This document shows positions 42,391-44,245 of a stretch of DNA of 44,245 nt, piece after piece. The DNA lies in the NCBI GenBank assembly GCA_946480465.1, contig CAMLJY010000053.1, forward strand, positions 1 through 44,245, in the 5' to 3' direction. Both the position numbers and the translations under genes were made by a program. The stretch's first letter is position 1. Each line of letters begins with the position of its first letter. A model generated the notes under the pieces. It was not told where the DNA came from. It saw nothing but the letters and a program-made list of their open reading frames with translations, and ran no database searches. Source of the DNA: an uncultured Burkholderiales bacterium (GTDB lineage Bacteria > Pseudomonadota > Gammaproteobacteria > Burkholderiales > Burkholderiaceae).

Positions 42391-43581
42391 ATGCCGACGC
42401 CAGCCACGCCCCTGCCCCGCCCCCGTCCGGCCACCTCCTCGAGCCGCTTCGCCGCCTTCGCGCTGGCCACGGCGCTGTGCGCCGCGGCGGCCCTGCCGCA
42501 CGTGGCAGCGGCCCAGCCGGCGGCGCTGCCGCTGGACTCGATCACGCTGCCGCCCGGCTTCATGATCGAGCTGCTGGCCCGCGTACCCAACGCACGGCAG
42601 ATGGCGCTGGGCCCGCGCACCGGCGGCGGGCACGTGCTGTACGTCGGCTCGATGCGCGAGGGCGTGGTGCATGCGCTGGAGCTGGACGCGGCGGGCAGAC
42701 CCGGCAAGCTGCACGTGGTCGCGCGCGGCCTGCGCGAGCCGGTGGGCGTGGCCTTCCGCGACGGCCACCTCTACGTCAGTGCCGTCAGCCGCATCCTGCG
42801 CCTGGAACGCATCGGTGAGCGCCTGGCGCAACCGCCGCAGCCCCAGGTGCTGCGCGACGACCTGCCCACCGAGCGCAGCCACGGCTGGAAGTTCATCGCC
42901 TTCGGCCCCGACGGCTGGCTCTACGTGCCGGTGGGCGCGCCCTGCAACATCTGTGAGCCGCATCCCGACCGCTACGCCGCCATCCTGCGCATGAGCGCCG
43001 ACGGCGCGAAGCTCGAGACCTTCGCCCGCGGCGTGCGCAACACCGTCGGCTTCGACTGGCATCCCGAGACGCGAGAACTCTGGTTCACCGACAACGGCCG
43101 CGACATGCTCGGTGACGACGTGCCGCCCGACGAGTTGAACCACGCGCCGCGGGCCGGCCTGCACTTCGGCTACCCGTACTGCCATGCCGGCGTGCTGCCC
43201 GATCCGGAGTACGGCGCCAAGCGCGCGTGCAAGGAGTTCACCGCGCCGGCCCAGCTGCTGGGCGCGCACGTGGCGGCGCTGGGCCTGCGCTTCTACACCG
43301 GCACGATGTTTCCCGCCGAATGGCGCGGCCGCGTCTTCATCGCCGAGCACGGCTCCTGGAACCGCTCGCGCAAGGTGGGCTACCGCGTCACCACGGTGAA
43401 GCTCGACGGCGCCAGGGGCGTCGCATACGAGCCCTTCGCCAGCGGCTGGCTGCAGGGCGAGAGTGCCTGGGGCCGGCCGGCCGACGTGCTGGTCGCGCCG
43501 GACGGCGCGCTGCTGGTGTCCGACGACGCGGCCGGCGCCATTTACCGCATCAGCCACCGCGGCGGTGCCGCCACGCGCTGA
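42391..43581 (+). CDS. Secreted sorbosone/glucose dehydrogenase-like beta-propeller
   Basis: 396 residues with a long signal peptide (FAAFALATALCAAAALPHVA ending AAAQP). The mature part is a six-bladed propeller of the PQQ-dependent sugar dehydrogenase family. LPPGFMIELLARVPNARQMA, VGSMREGVVHAL and LREPVGVAFRDGHLYVS lead to the active-site block ERSHGWKFIAFGPDGWLYVP. CNICEPHPDRYAAILRM, FARGVRNTVGFDWHP and LWFTDNGRDMLGDDVPPDEL follow. Later blocks are FGYPYCHAG and EHGSWNRSRKVGYRV. It should oxidise an aldose or similar substrate in the periplasm; substrate and PQQ binding are inferred from the family. No PQQ biosynthesis gene is in the window. It stands alone after the receiver gene. Confidence 0.92.
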   Translation: MPTPATPLPRPRPATSSSRFAAFALATALCAAAALPHVAAAQPAALPLDSITLPPGFMIELLARVPNARQMALGPRTGGGHVLYVGSMREGVVHALELDAAGRPGKLHVVARGLREPVGVAFRDGHLYVSAVSRILRLERIGERLAQPPQPQVLRDDLPTERSHGWKFIAFGPDGWLYVPVGAPCNICEPHPDRYAAILRMSADGAKLETFARGVRNTVGFDWHPETRELWFTDNGRDMLGDDVPPDELNHAPRAGLHFGYPYCHAGVLPDPEYGAKRACKEFTAPAQLLGAHVAALGLRFYTGTMFPAEWRGRVFIAEHGSWNRSRKVGYRVTTVKLDGARGVAYEPFASGWLQGESAWGRPADVLVAPDGALLVSDDAAGAIYRISHRGGAATR

Positions 43582-43758
43582 GCATGGCGGCGTGGGCAGC
43601 CGCGCGCGGACGCCGGCAGGGCTGGGTGCACGCTCCCGCTTCGCCACCCGGCAAGAGAGATAACTCACGACTGGCGCGTCAGCACGCAGCATGCGGGCGT
43701 GGCTTGCGGCCGCGCCGCGCTGCCTGCCGTCCGGGTTCTCGCTCGGCAGCCTCGGCGC

Positions 43759-43764
43759 TATAAG
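43759..43764 (+). promoter_or_regulatory. Candidate -10 box of the NudK-like gene
   Basis: TATAAG lies 34 bases before the ATG, with only a weak -35 (TTCTCG at 43736-43741, 17-base spacer). The ribosome site AGGAAGG / GCAGGA follows. Nothing else is recognisable in 43582-43758. Confidence 0.45.
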
Positions 43765-43797
43765 CTGCGGCTTTCACTTGCAGGAAGGTGCAGGACC

Positions 43798-44245
43798 ATG
43801 AGCGTGAAGGACCGGGTGCGCGTGCGCGAGGTCAAGCTGCTGTCGGACAACTGGTACACGCTGAAGACCACCACCTTCGACTGGCGCCGCAGCGACGGCC
43901 GCTGGCAGGAGTGCAAGCGCGAGACCTACGACCGCGGCAACGGCGCCGCACTGCTGCTGTACAACCGCGCGCGCCGCTGCGTGATCCTGACGAAGCAGTT
44001 CCGCTACCCGGCCTTCGTCAACGGCCACGACAACCTGCTGATCGAAGCGCCGGCCGGCCTGCTGGACGACGCGTCACCCGAGGAATGCATCCGGGCCGAG
44101 GCGGAGCAGGAAGTGGGCTTCCGGGTACGGGCGCCGCAGAAGGTGTTCGAGGCCTTCATGAGCCCCGGCTCCGTGACCGAGCGGCTGCACTTCTTCGTCG
44201 CCGAGTACGACCCCGAGGACCGCATCGGCTCGGGCGGTGGGCTGG
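43798..44245 (+). CDS. Nudix hydrolase, NudK (GDP-mannose pyrophosphatase)-like, 3'-truncated by the window
   Basis: The first 149 codons are present; the gene runs off the window. Alignment by eye to E. coli NudK is close over the whole visible length. VREVKLLSDNWYTLKTTTFD, KRETYDRGNGAALLLYN, CVILTKQFRYPAFVNGHD, LIEAPAGLLDD, FEAFMSPGSVTERLHFFVAE and the Gly-rich end all correspond. NudK hydrolyses GDP-mannose and related sugar nucleotides. The Nudix box is degenerate: where NudK has Glu after GLLDND this protein has Ser, and the EE pair is Gln-Glu. A full Glu may be supplied elsewhere or the substrate may differ. The ATG at 43798 has AGGA 7 bases upstream. Confidence 0.88.
   Translation, partial: MSVKDRVRVREVKLLSDNWYTLKTTTFDWRRSDGRWQECKRETYDRGNGAALLLYNRARRCVILTKQFRYPAFVNGHDNLLIEAPAGLLDDASPEECIRAEAEQEVGFRVRAPQKVFEAFMSPGSVTERLHFFVAEYDPEDRIGSGGGL

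Overview
The window is very GC-rich, with codon third positions almost always G or C. It carries a textbook S-adenosylhomocysteine (SAH) riboswitch in front of ahcY, a malonate-utilisation operon with a Bug-type binding protein, and many LysR, GntR and hybrid-kinase genes. Together these point to a chromosomal segment of a free-living betaproteobacterium, most likely Burkholderiales of the Rubrivivax/Leptothrix/Ideonella type. That placement is inferred from gene content and style, not from a search. I see no rRNA, tRNA, insertion sequence, prophage or CRISPR array.

Layout. (a) 1-1570: a heptanucleotide repeat at the left edge, a HAD-IIB phosphatase with an expandable Pro-Asp-Ala-Gln repeat, and a small divergent gene. 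(b) 1600-4552: promoter, SAH riboswitch, ahcY, a VOC-fold gene and metF, a one-carbon operon. (c) 4847-9852: an FkbM methyltransferase, a large secreted VIT/vWA-like/DUF2135 protein, and a convergent periplasmic protein of unknown function. (d) 9971-12797: a gamma-glutamyltransferase lipoprotein and a divergent LysR regulator. (e) 13179-14617: a cold-shock protein with a long structured leader and a clear terminator, a small unknown gene, and an EamA transporter. (f) 14839-17745: a hybrid histidine kinase with two receivers and an HPt domain. (g) 17956-22572: a malonate operon (GntR regulator, malonyl-CoA decarboxylase, Bug binding protein, malonyl-CoA synthetase). (h) 22724-25044: a small membrane protein, a LysR/glutathione-transferase divergent pair, and an NTF2-like protein. 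(i) 25099-30441 on the minus strand: an RND efflux adaptor-pump pair followed by a Tim44-like membrane protein. (j) 30673-36440: a 1608-residue CHASE/PAS hybrid kinase translationally coupled to a receiver-GGDEF diguanylate cyclase. (k) 36609-40546: a Cys-rich small protein, a UvrD-family helicase, an EamA transporter and a GNAT acetyltransferase. (l) 40593-42233: a near-consensus sigma-28 (FliA) promoter driving a membrane-anchored protein with a roughly 320-residue Ala/Glu/Arg helical stalk and a C-terminal CheY-like receiver. (m) 42391-44245: a sorbosone-dehydrogenase-like beta-propeller and the 5' part of a NudK-like Nudix gene cut by the window end.

The most interesting object is (l). 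A receiver domain is held on a very long cytoplasmic helix built of 5-residue repeats with a 10-residue superperiod, apparently expressed in the flagellar/chemotaxis regulon. The kinase-cyclase operon (j) is a self-contained signal-to-c-di-GMP module, and (b) is a riboswitch-controlled SAH detoxification/methyl-cycle operon that has taken in a VOC-fold gene. Product names rest on motifs read directly from the translations; no database search was possible.
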